64,000 bases of DNA from Parvularcula sp. BBD 1991-13 (GTDB taxonomy: Bacteria > Pseudomonadota > Alphaproteobacteria > Caulobacterales > Parvularculaceae), in contig LYSZ01000008.1 in assembly GCA_001657385.1 (NCBI GenBank), positions 159,490 to 223,489 of the forward strand. Reading direction: 5' to 3'. Below are positions 38,114 to 47,355 of this stretch, piece after piece. The position numbers were made by a program, and so were the translations under genes. The first letter of the stretch is position 1. Each line of letters opens with the position of its first letter. The notes below the pieces were generated by a model. It had not been told where the DNA came from and ran no database searches. It worked only from the letters and a program-made list of their open reading frames with translations.

Positions 38114-38827
38114 TCAGTCCTCCTCGGGAAGCGATTCGCCCGCCGCCACCCGCATCAGAAGCGATTCCGCCATGAACCAGTCGGAAACTTCGTCGATATC
38201 GACCGATTCAAGACGCGGGGTCTCGAACAGGACAGGACGTTCGCCGATGCGCGCGCCGGTTCTGGCGAAGCTGTCGGCGGTGAAAAGGTAACCGACGGAG
38301 TTTTCCTCCAGATAGGGGGGAAGGTCCTGCGTGCGGAGAAGATTATTCGGGTCGTGATTAATCGGCGCGCCTTCGGGCGTATAGAACCGGGTCTGGTGAC
38401 GGTTGACCGTGAAGAGCGAGTCCGCGTCTTCGGCGCCGAGAAAAGCGTCAAACATCGTCCTGATGGTTTTCGGCGCCAGCAGCGGATTGGTGGTGTGCGT
38501 CATGAAGTAAAGATCGGATGCGGTGTTCTCCACATCGTCGGCGAGCACCAGATTCATCGATACGAAGTCGCCGCAGATCTCCGGCTTGCGGTCGCGGATG
38601 CGCGCCTTGCCGTCATAATCGCCGTCCTTCAGCCCGTTATCGGCGAGGATGTCGCGCGCGTCTGTGTTGATCACCACACGGTCGATCTCGTCCATGGCGC
38701 ACATGGTGTCGAGAATCCAGCGAAACAGCGGTTTGCCCGCGATCGGTCTGAAGTTTTTCGAGGTCACGCGGGCGCTGTGCGCCTTCATCGGCAACAACGC
38801 CGTGACTGTCTTTTCGTCTGCGATCAT
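38114..38827 (-). CDS. Acylneuraminate cytidylyltransferase-like (CMP-sugar synthetase)
   Basis: The 237-residue protein matches the NeuA/KdsB-type CMP-transferase domain: LLPMKAHSARVTSKNFRPIA (the nucleotide-binding P-loop-like Arg/Lys motif), GKPLFRWILDTM, and THTTNPLLAPKTI. The family activates nonulosonic or ulosonic acids with CTP. No NeuB-type synthase is in the window, so the sugar acid is unknown. AAGGAAC precedes the ATG. It leads the operon with the dehydrogenase, SDR and lactonase-like genes. Confidence 0.9.
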   Translation of the reverse strand: MIADEKTVTALLPMKAHSARVTSKNFRPIAGKPLFRWILDTMCAMDEIDRVVINTDARDILADNGLKDGDYDGKARIRDRKPEICGDFVSMNLVLADDVENTASDLYFMTHTTNPLLAPKTIRTMFDAFLGAEDADSLFTVNRHQTRFYTPEGAPINHDPNNLLRTQDLPPYLEENSVGYLFTADSFARTGARIGERPVLFETPRLESVDIDEVSDWFMAESLLMRVAAGESLPEED

Positions 38828-38894
38828 GGTCGTTCCTTAGTGGCGTAGTCTGGAAGCGGCGCGCCGTCGCGGGCCTTGCAAGAGCGGGAAAGCG

Positions 38895-39944
38895 TTATTC
38901 CGCCGGCGAACGCTCGGCCTTGTCCAGCGACGCCTGCGCCCCGGCGCCCGGCGAGGACCGCCTTGGGCGCGGATAATAATAGCTTTCCTTCTGCGCGCGC
39001 GAAAGAATGCGGTGTTCGTTATGGCCGCGATAAGCGCCCCAATATTGCATCAGCCTGAACGCCATCACCTCGCCGGCGACGGACAGGAATTTCTTTTCCT
39101 GAAGCGCCTCGGAAAAATCATGAAAGATCGCCGCCGTGGTGTAGCGCAGGAAGTCTCCGAAATGCAGTTGCACCTCGGGCATGATCTCGCGCAGGGTCAG
39201 CGCCTCGCGGTAGTAGCGCCGCCGCGTCTGCGACAGGGTCTCTTCGTGGATGTGATAGACAGGCGCGTCGGCGACATAGCCGATCCTGCCGCCGTCCTTG
39301 ACGATCCGCTTGCCGAGGACCATGTCTTCCAGTCCCGTCGCCTCCTCGTCGAACTCATAGCGCCCCCACACATCCCGGCGGATGGCGGCGTTAGCGTTGT
39401 TCACGAAAAAATCGTCCTGGGGCAACTTGTCGTAATCCGGGAAGTACTGCGCGAAAATCTGCCGTTCGGAAAAGCGGGTCACGGCATGGCCGAGCTGGCG
39501 GCCGTAGCTGTAGTCGGCCGCGCCCTGGCGCAGCGGCGCCACCAGATTGGCAAGCCACCGATCATGGACCGGGATGCAGTGGGCCGAGATGAAAACAAGG
39601 TAATCTCCGGCGGCGGAGCGGCAGCCATAGTTCAGGGACCGGCCGAAGGTGAAGTCCTGCTTCTTGATGTGCACGACCCGAACGCCATGGCTTTCGGCGA
39701 TGTCCAGGGTGCGGTCGGTCGAGCCGGAATCGACGAGAATGATTTCCGTCTCCAGCCCGGGCGCGACCTGCTCCCGGCACGCCTGCAACGCCTGGGCGAA
39801 CCATTTTTCCTCGTTCAGCGCGCGAAAAACGATGCTGACGTGCCGCCGGCCCCCGCTGTTCCGGCCATCGCTGTTCTGGCCGTCGCGGCGTTCGCCCTCT
39901 CCGCCGTGCGCTTCGGAACGCTCAGTTGGTGAGGCTTGTTGCAT
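38895..39944 (-). CDS. GT2 family glycosyltransferase
   Basis: The 349-residue protein has a GT-A domain starting near residue 35 (VSIVFRALNEEKWF), ILVDSGSTDRTLDIA, a YLVFISAHCIPVHDRWL stretch where the usual DxD is replaced by SAHC, as in some rhamnosyl- or galactofuranosyl-transferase relatives, and GLEDMVLGKRI. The N-terminal about 30 residues are low-complexity, so the start (ATG 39944) is uncertain. It is divergent from the FkbM gene at 40198. Confidence 0.87.
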   Translation of the reverse strand: MQQASPTERSEAHGGEGERRDGQNSDGRNSGGRRHVSIVFRALNEEKWFAQALQACREQVAPGLETEIILVDSGSTDRTLDIAESHGVRVVHIKKQDFTFGRSLNYGCRSAAGDYLVFISAHCIPVHDRWLANLVAPLRQGAADYSYGRQLGHAVTRFSERQIFAQYFPDYDKLPQDDFFVNNANAAIRRDVWGRYEFDEEATGLEDMVLGKRIVKDGGRIGYVADAPVYHIHEETLSQTRRRYYREALTLREIMPEVQLHFGDFLRYTTAAIFHDFSEALQEKKFLSVAGEVMAFRLMQYWGAYRGHNEHRILSRAQKESYYYPRPRRSSPGAGAQASLDKAERSPAE

Positions 39945-40197
39945 GGCGCCCGCTGCTTGCGACTGTGAGAATCGTCCCGTAAATCGAATACGATCGCTAC
40001 GTCCCGAATGCAAGCCGTGTTTCCTTGCCGCGGCGTCTGGGCAGGCGTCTGGGCGGGACGCGGCGCATGACCTTTTCGGGACTGCCCATCGTCGCGGAAT
40101 CCTTTACGATCCCGCGAAACCGCCCGCCCCCGGACATCGCCGAACCGGCGATGTGCTCACGCCGAAACCGCGCCGGAACAGCAACGAAGCCGCCTGC

Positions 40198-41202
40198 ATG
40201 ACCGACCCACGCCCTTCCTTCGCCCCAGAGCCGCTGTTCAACCGGCCCGACCCCGCAAATGGCGGCGCGCCGGCTGAACAACCGCATGGGGAAATGCCGC
40301 GCAGCCTCCATGCCCATGTGGACGAGACCCGGGTCGTCGCGCACATGCTGAAAGGGCTGACAGGCCCCGGACGGACCATGATCGACGTCGGCGCCCATCA
40401 CGGCATGACGGCCTCTCTTTTCCACGATCTTGGCTGGACCGTTTACTGTTTCGAGCCGGATCCGGCCAACCGCGCGCACCTGGCGGCGCGGTTCCGCAAC
40501 GCCGAGCGGCTTCTCATCGACCCGCGCGCCGTCAGCGACCGGGCGCAGCAAGGCGCGGCGTTTTTCACCTCCGAGGAGAGCACGGGCATCAGCGCCCTGC
40601 ACGCCTTTCGGGACACCCATGAGGAAACAGCGCGGGTGGACGTCGTCACCGTCGCCGATATTGTCGCCGAGCGCGGCCTCCACGCGATCGACTTCCTGAA
40701 AATCGACGTCGAGGGATATGATTTCGCCGTTCTGAGGGGCGTGCCCTGGGACACCCACCGCCCCGCCGTGATCGAATGCGAATTCGAGGACGCCAAGACC
40801 GTGAAGCTGGGCCACCGGACGCACGATCTGGCCGGCTTTCTGGAGCAAAAAGGCTACGCGGTTTACGTCAGCGAATGGCACCCGATCGCTCGCTACGGCG
40901 TGCGCCATGACTGGCGAGGCGTTTATCCTTACGCGCGGCGGCGGCCGGCGCCGACCGCCTGGGGCAACCTCATCGCCTTCAGCGCCGACCCCGGCTTCGC
41001 CGCGGTCGAGGCGGCGTTTCGCGCGCTGATCGTTACCCATACGGATGAAACCGGCGCGCCGCCGGACACTTCCCGCCCCGCCGGCCCGCGCCCGTTCTAC
41101 GCCGCCTTCGGCGACGGTCTCAGACGGCGCGCGCCAGGCGCCTTCGCCATTCTCCAGCGCGCGCGACGGGCGATGGCGCGGCGCTTCAGCCGCGGAAAGT
41201 GA
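40198..41202 (+). CDS. FkbM family methyltransferase with C-terminal PRPFY motif
   Basis: The 334-residue protein has the FkbM methyltransferase core (TMIDVGAHHGMTASLFHDLG near 63; CFEPDPANRAHLAARF; IDFLKIDVEGYDFAVLRG near 163). Its C-terminal tail, GPRPFYAAFGDGL then RRRAPGAFAILQRARR, closely resembles residues 931-962 of the 1409-residue protein. That tail is outside the methyltransferase fold and may be a docking element. The ATG at 40198 is the first Met before conserved sequence; no strong ribosome-binding site is seen. Confidence 0.85.
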   Translation: MTDPRPSFAPEPLFNRPDPANGGAPAEQPHGEMPRSLHAHVDETRVVAHMLKGLTGPGRTMIDVGAHHGMTASLFHDLGWTVYCFEPDPANRAHLAARFRNAERLLIDPRAVSDRAQQGAAFFTSEESTGISALHAFRDTHEETARVDVVTVADIVAERGLHAIDFLKIDVEGYDFAVLRGVPWDTHRPAVIECEFEDAKTVKLGHRTHDLAGFLEQKGYAVYVSEWHPIARYGVRHDWRGVYPYARRRPAPTAWGNLIAFSADPGFAAVEAAFRALIVTHTDETGAPPDTSRPAGPRPFYAAFGDGLRRRAPGAFAILQRARRAMARRFSRGK

Positions 41203-41407
41203 ACGCGCCGCCGAATCAGCCGCAAGGCGAACGCGCCGCGCGGGCGAATTGAATGCGCCCGCAAACCGGCGGATAAACGCCTTTACGGGTCCGGTCGCCG
41301 ACGGTACACACAGCACCGCTGGCGCATATGAGAAATTGACGGCGCAACCGACTGACAGAGCGACAGGATCAACACGAGACGACATCAACACGAAACAGGG
41401 TCTAAGA

Positions 41408-42211
41408 GTGAATACGCTCCGTACATTGATGAAAAGCGACAGTCTCGCCCGGATGATCGCGCCGGTGGCGCGGTTTCGCGGCCCGGTGGAGCTTGGCTGG
41501 TACGATTTCATCACCCGGTTCCGCCGCGCCTATTTCGGCGCGTTATGGGTCCCGTTTCAGTTCATCCTGTGGATCGGGACCCTGTCCCTGGTCCTGCACG
41601 ACGCGCTGGGCGCGGATTTCAGATCCTATGTCGTCTATATCGGCGTCGGCTTTTTCGTATGGGAGCTGTTGTCCTCCGCCCTGGGGGAAGGGCCGACCCA
41701 TTTCACTTCCCGCGAGGGGCTTCTGAAGAACGTGCCGATCAGCCTCGCCAATCTCACGGTGCGCAAGCTCTCCTTCCTGTTTTCGCGCAGCCTCTTCCAG
41801 CTGCCGGTGGTGATCGTGCTGGTCCTGGTCTTCGGCGATCTTGAAAACCCCATGCTGCTCCTGTGGCTCGCCCCGGCGCCGGTTTTTCTGGCCTGCGTCA
41901 GCTATGCGATCCTGGTGATCATGGGGCTTGTCGGCTCTTTCTATCGCGACGCGGCGTTTTTGAACGCCTCTCTCGTGCGCTTTTTGTTTTTCACCTCGCC
42001 GGTGTTCTGGCGGGGGGACAGCGGCGTGCGAAAAATCATTTCAGACTATAACCCGATCGCCTATTACCTTGAACTGGCGCGCGCGCCGATCGAAGGGCGC
42101 GCGCCGGCGACCCTGACCTGGATCGTCGTCGCATCGATCTCCCTTGGCAGTCTTTTCCTGGCGCTGTGGGTTCAGTCGGCGTTCCGGAACCGGTTAATCT
42201 ACTCGCTGTAA
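41408..42211 (+). CDS. ABC-2 type polysaccharide export permease (KpsM/Wzm-like)
   Basis: The 267-residue protein has about six transmembrane helices and the Wzm/KpsM signature of an amphipathic N-terminus (LGWYDFITRFRRAYFGALW) and the C-terminal FFTSPVFWRGDSGVRKII and YNPIAYYLELARAPI. GTG 41408, seven bases after AGGG, is the preferred start; ATG 41429 is possible. With the ATPase gene 32 bases downstream it forms an exporter that moves completed glycan across the inner membrane. Confidence 0.9.
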   Translation: MNTLRTLMKSDSLARMIAPVARFRGPVELGWYDFITRFRRAYFGALWVPFQFILWIGTLSLVLHDALGADFRSYVVYIGVGFFVWELLSSALGEGPTHFTSREGLLKNVPISLANLTVRKLSFLFSRSLFQLPVVIVLVLVFGDLENPMLLLWLAPAPVFLACVSYAILVIMGLVGSFYRDAAFLNASLVRFLFFTSPVFWRGDSGVRKIISDYNPIAYYLELARAPIEGRAPATLTWIVVASISLGSLFLALWVQSAFRNRLIYSL

Positions 42212-42243
42212 AGCAGCGGCGAACCCTTGGGTGCGGCCCGAAA

Positions 42244-42990
42244 ATGACCTGTTACTTACGTTTGCGTTCGGTATGTCTGGATTTGCCCATCGGCGGCAAA
42301 TCGATCAAGTCGCTGTTTACGGGTCCGCGCGCCGCCGACGGGGAAAGCCGGATCGTCAACCAGCCCGGCAGCCAGATATGCCGCACCCTGAAAGACGTCT
42401 CCCTTGACATCGTGTCCGGCGAGCGTGTCGGACTGATCGGCGCGAACGGTGCGGGCAAGACGTCGCTTTTGCGCGTCCTGGCGGGCATTTACGCCCCGAC
42501 CCGGGGCGAATACGCAGCCGAAGGCGAAATTTCGACGCTGTTCACCGCCACGGTGGGCATGGAGCCCAACGCCAGCGGGCGGGAAAACATCTTCCTCGCC
42601 GGACGCACCCTCGGCCTGTCGCGCGCGCAGATCGCCGCCGTGACCGACGACATCATCGCCTTCGCCGATCTCGGCGAGTTCATCAACCATCCGATCCGGC
42701 TTTATTCGGCGGGGATGAAAACCCGCCTCGGCTTCGCGATCATTACCGCCGTGCAGCCGGAAATCGTCCTTATCGACGAGGTGTTCGGCGCCGGCGACGC
42801 AAGCTTCTACAAACGCGCCAACGAACGCATCAAGAGCATTATCGACAGCGCCGGGATCCTGGTGCTGGCGACGCATTCGCCGTCGATCATCCGCAGCACC
42901 TGCCAGCGCGTCCTGTGGCTCGACCAGGGCGAAATCGTGTTCGACGGCGACGTGGAGGAAGGGCTGAAACGCTACGCCGAGGCGGCGTAA
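42244..42990 (+). CDS. ABC transporter ATP-binding protein (KpsT/Wzt-like)
   Basis: The 248-residue ATPase has Walker A GANGAGKTS (about residue 65), the polysaccharide-exporter signature LYSAGMKTRLGFA, Walker B EIVLIDEVFGAGD and a switch His in LATHSPS. It lacks the C-terminal carbohydrate-binding domain of long Wzt proteins, so it is of the KpsT/short Wzt type. Partner of the permease gene just upstream; the two form an energy-driven glycan exporter. Confidence 0.93.
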   Translation: MTCYLRLRSVCLDLPIGGKSIKSLFTGPRAADGESRIVNQPGSQICRTLKDVSLDIVSGERVGLIGANGAGKTSLLRVLAGIYAPTRGEYAAEGEISTLFTATVGMEPNASGRENIFLAGRTLGLSRAQIAAVTDDIIAFADLGEFINHPIRLYSAGMKTRLGFAIITAVQPEIVLIDEVFGAGDASFYKRANERIKSIIDSAGILVLATHSPSIIRSTCQRVLWLDQGEIVFDGDVEEGLKRYAEAA

Positions 42991-43004
42991 GCCACGCCGG
43001 CCGG

Positions 43005-43697
43005 TCAGCGCTTTCGCAGCGCCGTCAGCAACGACACGCTCTGCGCGCGCTTGCGTAATTCGGTCAGCTTCGGCGCGAGCCGGCCCCACCGGTGCATGAC
43101 GTTGTCCGGGTTGCTCGCCATGGCGCATGAGAACGCCAGCGGCCCCCGGTAAACCTCGCCCTCCGGCTCGAAGCGGGAATCTTCCGCCCACTGCCGATAT
43201 CGCTCGAAGCGCCGCCGCGGCTGCTCGCCGGGCTCGTCCTCGACATACATGTCGATGGCGTGCAGCCACAGCCCGCCCGGTTTCAAGATGCGCAGGCCGT
43301 CCTCGACGAAGGCGTCAAGCGCCGCATCCGGAACGTGTTCGATGACGGAGATGGAAAACACGACATCGAAGGCGCCGTCCGGCAACAGTGCGGACCCCTC
43401 GCCCAGGAACGCCTCGACATTGCGAACGCCCCTGATCCTGACCGGTTTCGACGGCCCGCCGTCGGCGCCCTCGAACTTGTCGACATTGACGCAGTCGTTG
43501 CGTTTCGCGAGGCGTTTGAGAATGCGCGAGGCGCCGCCGCCGATTTCGGCGAGGCGCAGATTTTCCGCCTCCCGCAGACGGGCGTAGACCGCAAGGTCCT
43601 GAACGCTTTTCAGATGATACTCGACGCCGCCGATTTCCTTGTCGTATCCCCTGTCGAGACAGTCCCACAAAAGCGGCTTGCGAATGAAGTCGAACAT
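43005..43697 (-). CDS. Class I SAM-dependent methyltransferase
   Basis: The 230-residue protein has motif I AEIGGGASRILKRLAKR, an acidic NVDKFEGAD, and the Methyltransf_11 pattern FDVVFSISVIEHVPDAALD followed by GLRILKPGGLWLHAID. The substrate is not evident; the location among glycan genes suggests a sugar or carrier. The ATG at 43697 follows GAGGGAG. It is convergent with the ATPase gene (14 bases apart) and divergent from gmd. Confidence 0.88.
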   Translation of the reverse strand: MFDFIRKPLLWDCLDRGYDKEIGGVEYHLKSVQDLAVYARLREAENLRLAEIGGGASRILKRLAKRNDCVNVDKFEGADGGPSKPVRIRGVRNVEAFLGEGSALLPDGAFDVVFSISVIEHVPDAALDAFVEDGLRILKPGGLWLHAIDMYVEDEPGEQPRRRFERYRQWAEDSRFEPEGEVYRGPLAFSCAMASNPDNVMHRWGRLAPKLTELRKRAQSVSLLTALRKR

Positions 43698-43890
43698 CGA
43701 CGGCGCTCCCTCGCGCGGCGCCCGGCGGGCGCGTCCCCCGGCGTTGCACGGGCCGCCGGCCCGCCCTGTCTTCTCCGCCCGTATTCAAGGCGTGTCGAGC
43801 CTTCAGCGCTTGTTATGTCTTCAAAGCTTGTTAAAAGCGAATGGCGGGCCATAACCGCCCGCCGCGAAGCCATAACCCAAGCCGTCAGCC

Positions 43891-44961
43891 ATGTCGAACA
43901 AAACAGCCCTCATCACCGGCGTCACCGGCCAGGACGGCGCCTATCTCGCCAAACTGTTGCTGGACAAGGGTTACCGCGTTCACGGCGTCAAGCGGCGTTC
44001 GTCGTCCTTCAACACCGAGCGGGTGGACGCGCTTTATCAGGATCCGCACGAACACGAGACGGCGTTCTTCCTGCATTACGGCGACCTGACGGATTCGACC
44101 AACCTGATCCGCCTGATACAGGAAACCCGGCCGGACGAAATCTACAATCTCGCGGCGCAGAGCCACGTTCACGTATCGTTCGAAACGCCGGAATACACCG
44201 CCAACGCCGACGCGCTGGGAACCTTGCGCCTTCTCGAAGCGCTGCGCATTCTCGGTCTTGAGCGTTCGGTTCGGTTTTATCAGGCTTCCACCTCCGAGCT
44301 CTACGGCAAGGCGCAGGAAACACCGCAGACGGAGAAAACCCCGTTCTATCCGCGCAGCCCCTACGCCGCCGCGAAGCTTTACGCCTACTGGATCACGGTG
44401 AACTATCGCGAAGCCTACGGCGTTCACGCCTCCAACGGCATCCTGTTCAACCACGAAAGCCCGACCCGGGGCGAAACCTTCGTGACCCGGAAGATCACGC
44501 GCGCCGTCGCCGCCATCGAAAAGGGACTTCAGAGCACGCTTTATCTCGGCAATCTCGACGCCAGGCGCGACTGGGGCCACGCCCGCGATTACGTGGAGGG
44601 CATGTGGCGCGTCGTGCAACACGAGACGCCGGACGACTGGGTGCTGGCGACCGGGGAGAGCCATGCCGTGCGCGAATTCGCCGAACTCGCCTTCGCCGAG
44701 GTCGGGCGTACGATCGCCTGGGAGGGCGCCGGGGTCGACGAAATCGGCCGCGACGCCAAATCCGGAGACATCCTTATACGAATTGACCCGCGCTATTTCC
44801 GCCCGACGGAGGTCGACCTTCTGATGGGCGATCCCGCCAAGGCGCGCGAAAAGCTCGGCTGGACCCACCGGACCAGCTTTCGCGACCTCGTCAAGGAAAT
44901 GGTCGCCTCGGATCTCGCCGCGATCGGGCGCGAATCCTGGCGCCATGACCGCTCCGGCTAG
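43891..44961 (+). CDS. gmd: GDP-mannose 4,6-dehydratase
   Basis: The 356-residue protein is full length for Gmd, which converts GDP-mannose to GDP-4-keto-6-deoxymannose with bound NADP. Signatures: [18 protein letters not shown] (GxxGxxG), [29 protein letters not shown] with the catalytic Thr/Ser and Glu, [12 protein letters not shown] (YxxxK) and [18 protein letters not shown]. It is followed 11 bases later by fcl, completing GDP-L-fucose synthesis. ManC and the AGE-type isomerase elsewhere in the window would supply GDP-mannose. Confidence 0.97.
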   Translation: MSNKTALITGVTGQDGAYLAKLLLDKGYRVHGVKRRSSSFNTERVDALYQDPHEHETAFFLHYGDLTDSTNLIRLIQETRPDEIYNLAAQSHVHVSFETPEYTANADALGTLRLLEALRILGLERSVRFYQASTSELYGKAQETPQTEKTPFYPRSPYAAAKLYAYWITVNYREAYGVHASNGILFNHESPTRGETFVTRKITRAVAAIEKGLQSTLYLGNLDARRDWGHARDYVEGMWRVVQHETPDDWVLATGESHAVREFAELAFAEVGRTIAWEGAGVDEIGRDAKSGDILIRIDPRYFRPTEVDLLMGDPAKAREKLGWTHRTSFRDLVKEMVASDLAAIGRESWRHDRSG

Positions 44962-44972
44962 GGACGACCGCC

Positions 44973-45914
44973 ATGGCCTTCAATCTTCGCGGCAAGCGCG
45001 TCTTCGTGGCCGGCCATCGCGGCATGGTCGGCGCGGCGGTCGCGCGCCGGCTCGTCGCGGAAGACGTCGAGCTTCTCGTCGCCGGACGGGATGCGCTCGA
45101 CCTGCGCGATCAGGCGGCGACGCGCGCCTGGCTCGCCGCGAACGCGCCTGACGTCGTCGTGCTCGCCGCGGCGAAAGTCGGCGGCATTCTCGCGAACGAT
45201 ACGTACCCGGTCGATTTCCTCTACGACAACCTTGTCATCGAAACCAATGTCATCGAGGGCGCGTTTCGGGCCGGCGTCGAAAAGCTCCTGTTCCTGGGCT
45301 CGTCCTGCATCTATCCGAAATTCGCGCCGCAGCCGATCCCGGAAAGCGCCCTCCTCACCGGCGCGCTGGAGCCGACCAATGAATGGTACGCCATCGCCAA
45401 GATCGCGGGGCTGAAACTGTGCGAGGCCTATCGCCGTCAGCACGGGGTCGATTACATCTCGGCGATGCCGACGAACCTTTACGGGCCGGGGGACAATTTC
45501 GACCCTGAAACCGCCCATGTGATCCCGGCGCTGATCCGGAAAGCCAATGACGCGAAAATGCGCGGCGAGGCGGATCTCGCCATCTGGGGTACGGGAACGC
45601 CGCGTCGGGAATTCCTGCATGTGGACGATTGCGCTGACGCGCTCGTGTTTCTGCTCAAGAATTATTCCGATACGGAGCATATCAATGTGGGATCGGGCGA
45701 GGATCTGCCGATTGCGGACCTGGCGCGACTGATCATGGAGGTCGTCGGCCTTGACGGCGCCTTGCGCTTCGATGCGTCAAGACCGGATGGAACGCCCCGC
45801 AAGCTGATGAGCGGGGACAGGCTCGCCGCCATGGGCTGGGCGCCGACCATCGATCTCGCCGACGGCCTGCGCGAAACATATCGCTGGTTCCTCGACGCCG
45901 GCGATCACGCCTGA
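44973..45914 (+). CDS. fcl: GDP-L-fucose synthase
   Basis: The 313-residue protein has the NADP motif VFVAGHRGMVGAAVARRL, the catalytic LFLGSSCIYPKFAPQP with Ser and the conserved Cys, YAIAKIAGLKLCEAY (YxxxK) and NLYGPGDNF, all typical of GDP-4-keto-6-deoxymannose 3,5-epimerase-4-reductase. AGGGAC precedes the ATG. Forms a two-gene operon with gmd; output is GDP-L-fucose for the surface glycan. Confidence 0.97.
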   Translation: MAFNLRGKRVFVAGHRGMVGAAVARRLVAEDVELLVAGRDALDLRDQAATRAWLAANAPDVVVLAAAKVGGILANDTYPVDFLYDNLVIETNVIEGAFRAGVEKLLFLGSSCIYPKFAPQPIPESALLTGALEPTNEWYAIAKIAGLKLCEAYRRQHGVDYISAMPTNLYGPGDNFDPETAHVIPALIRKANDAKMRGEADLAIWGTGTPRREFLHVDDCADALVFLLKNYSDTEHINVGSGEDLPIADLARLIMEVVGLDGALRFDASRPDGTPRKLMSGDRLAAMGWAPTIDLADGLRETYRWFLDAGDHA

Positions 45915-45934
45915 CGGCCGCTCGCCGCCGTCTT

Positions 45935-47239
45935 TCACCGTCGCCCGCGCACTGGACGCAGGATGCGCCGCAGACCGCCCATGACGGCGGGAAAGCGCGA
46001 CTTCAACCCGTCGACAAGGCGTCTGTATGCGGTCTTTTTCACGGTTATCGCGTCCATCGCCTCGCCTGCGGCAAGGCGCGGCGCGCGGGACGGAGGCGCC
46101 GCCGCGGCGAGACGCGCCAGTCCCTCACGGAACCGGCCGCGCGCCGCCGCCATGTCGAACGCGGAAAAGGCGTGCGCCCGCGCCGCCTCGGCGAGCCGCC
46201 GCCGGCGGTCCGCGTCCTCGACCAGGGCGCGCATGGTCTGCGTCAGGAGCGCCGGGTCGTCCTCGGCGACCACCGCCGCGACGTCACCAGCCTGCGCCAG
46301 ATAGTCGATGGTGGCGAGATCGCGCGGGCCGTAGGCGAGCACAGCCGCGCCGGAAGCAAGGGTTTCCGGCGTCTTGTTGGCGAAGGAATATTGCAGATAC
46401 CGCTTCGTGCCGGGATCAAAATTGTAGGCCATCAGGAGGATGTCCGCCTCCGCGAGCCAGCGGCGGTAGGCGTCATCGGTCATGTCCGCCCGACTGACGC
46501 GGACATTGGGGAACGCGGCGTAGTCGTCCGCATAGGCGTCGAGCCAGGTCTGTTGCGTGCGGATTTCCATCTCGACGGGAAGCCCGGCCTCGGCCAGGTG
46601 CGCCGCCCCCCGCGCCGCCGCGAACACCGCCGCGCGCGCCGTATCCGGGGCCAGCGAGCCAGCGTAGCGAATCAGCACGGAACCGCTGTCGCGCCGCGAG
46701 TGGCGAGGCCATTGCGCCGGCGCGACGGCGTTGCGCATCACCTCGAAGGAAACGCCGTAGCGCGCCGCATAGGCCTCAGCCATCGGCTCGGATATCGCCC
46801 AGTTGAGGGAGGAGCGCGCAAACAGCCGGCGCAGATCGCGGTCCATCGCCTCATGCCGCGCCGGGTCCTGGTCTTTCAGGCGCATCGGCCAGTCGTCCAT
46901 CAGCCACAGGGCGAGCGGGACGGAACTGTTTTGTACGGCCCGCATGGCGCGGCCATGAAGCGCGGGACAGTCCGCCACGGGCCGGTAGAGGATCGCCTCG
47001 GGCGCAAAACCCTCAATGGCAGCGTCGAAAGCCGAGCCGGAGACCGCCTCGGGCGCGGCCAGCGCCCGCGGCAGTTCGCCTCTCACGGCGGCGGCGGGCG
47101 CCAGCCCGTCCCCTGTCGACAACAGGTGCAACAGGGACGGCGCCGCCCAATCGCTCAGATAAACCCGCTTCAGCGCGCTTGTCGCCGCCGGCCCGTCGAT
47201 CGGCGTCGCATCGATCAGCAACAGTCGCAAATCCGGCAT
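45935..47239 (-). CDS. GT1/GT4-type glycosyltransferase (GT-B fold)
   Basis: The 434-residue protein has a GT-B layout. The C-terminal donor domain contains VLIRYAGSLAPDTARAAVF, ADILLMAYNFDP and KTPETLASGAAVLAYGPRD, the usual glycos_transf_1 pattern. The N-terminal acceptor domain is less typical. Start ATG 47239 has AGAGG upstream, in preference to ATG 47326. It ends 20 bases from fcl, convergent with it, and is divergent from the 47356 gene. It probably adds a sugar to the growing glycan in the cytosol. Confidence 0.82.
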   Translation of the reverse strand: MPDLRLLLIDATPIDGPAATSALKRVYLSDWAAPSLLHLLSTGDGLAPAAAVRGELPRALAAPEAVSGSAFDAAIEGFAPEAILYRPVADCPALHGRAMRAVQNSSVPLALWLMDDWPMRLKDQDPARHEAMDRDLRRLFARSSLNWAISEPMAEAYAARYGVSFEVMRNAVAPAQWPRHSRRDSGSVLIRYAGSLAPDTARAAVFAAARGAAHLAEAGLPVEMEIRTQQTWLDAYADDYAAFPNVRVSRADMTDDAYRRWLAEADILLMAYNFDPGTKRYLQYSFANKTPETLASGAAVLAYGPRDLATIDYLAQAGDVAAVVAEDDPALLTQTMRALVEDADRRRRLAEAARAHAFSAFDMAAARGRFREGLARLAAAAPPSRAPRLAAGEAMDAITVKKTAYRRLVDGLKSRFPAVMGGLRRILRPVRGRR

Positions 47240-47355
47240 CGATCCTCTGGTCGGCTTTCTCTTCCCGGCCCGCGCCAACCTTCGCCGCGGCGCTTTCCGC
47301 TTTACAGGCATAGGGGAATTGCGCAAGTCAGGGGGCAGAACGAGGTTGCCCTGTC

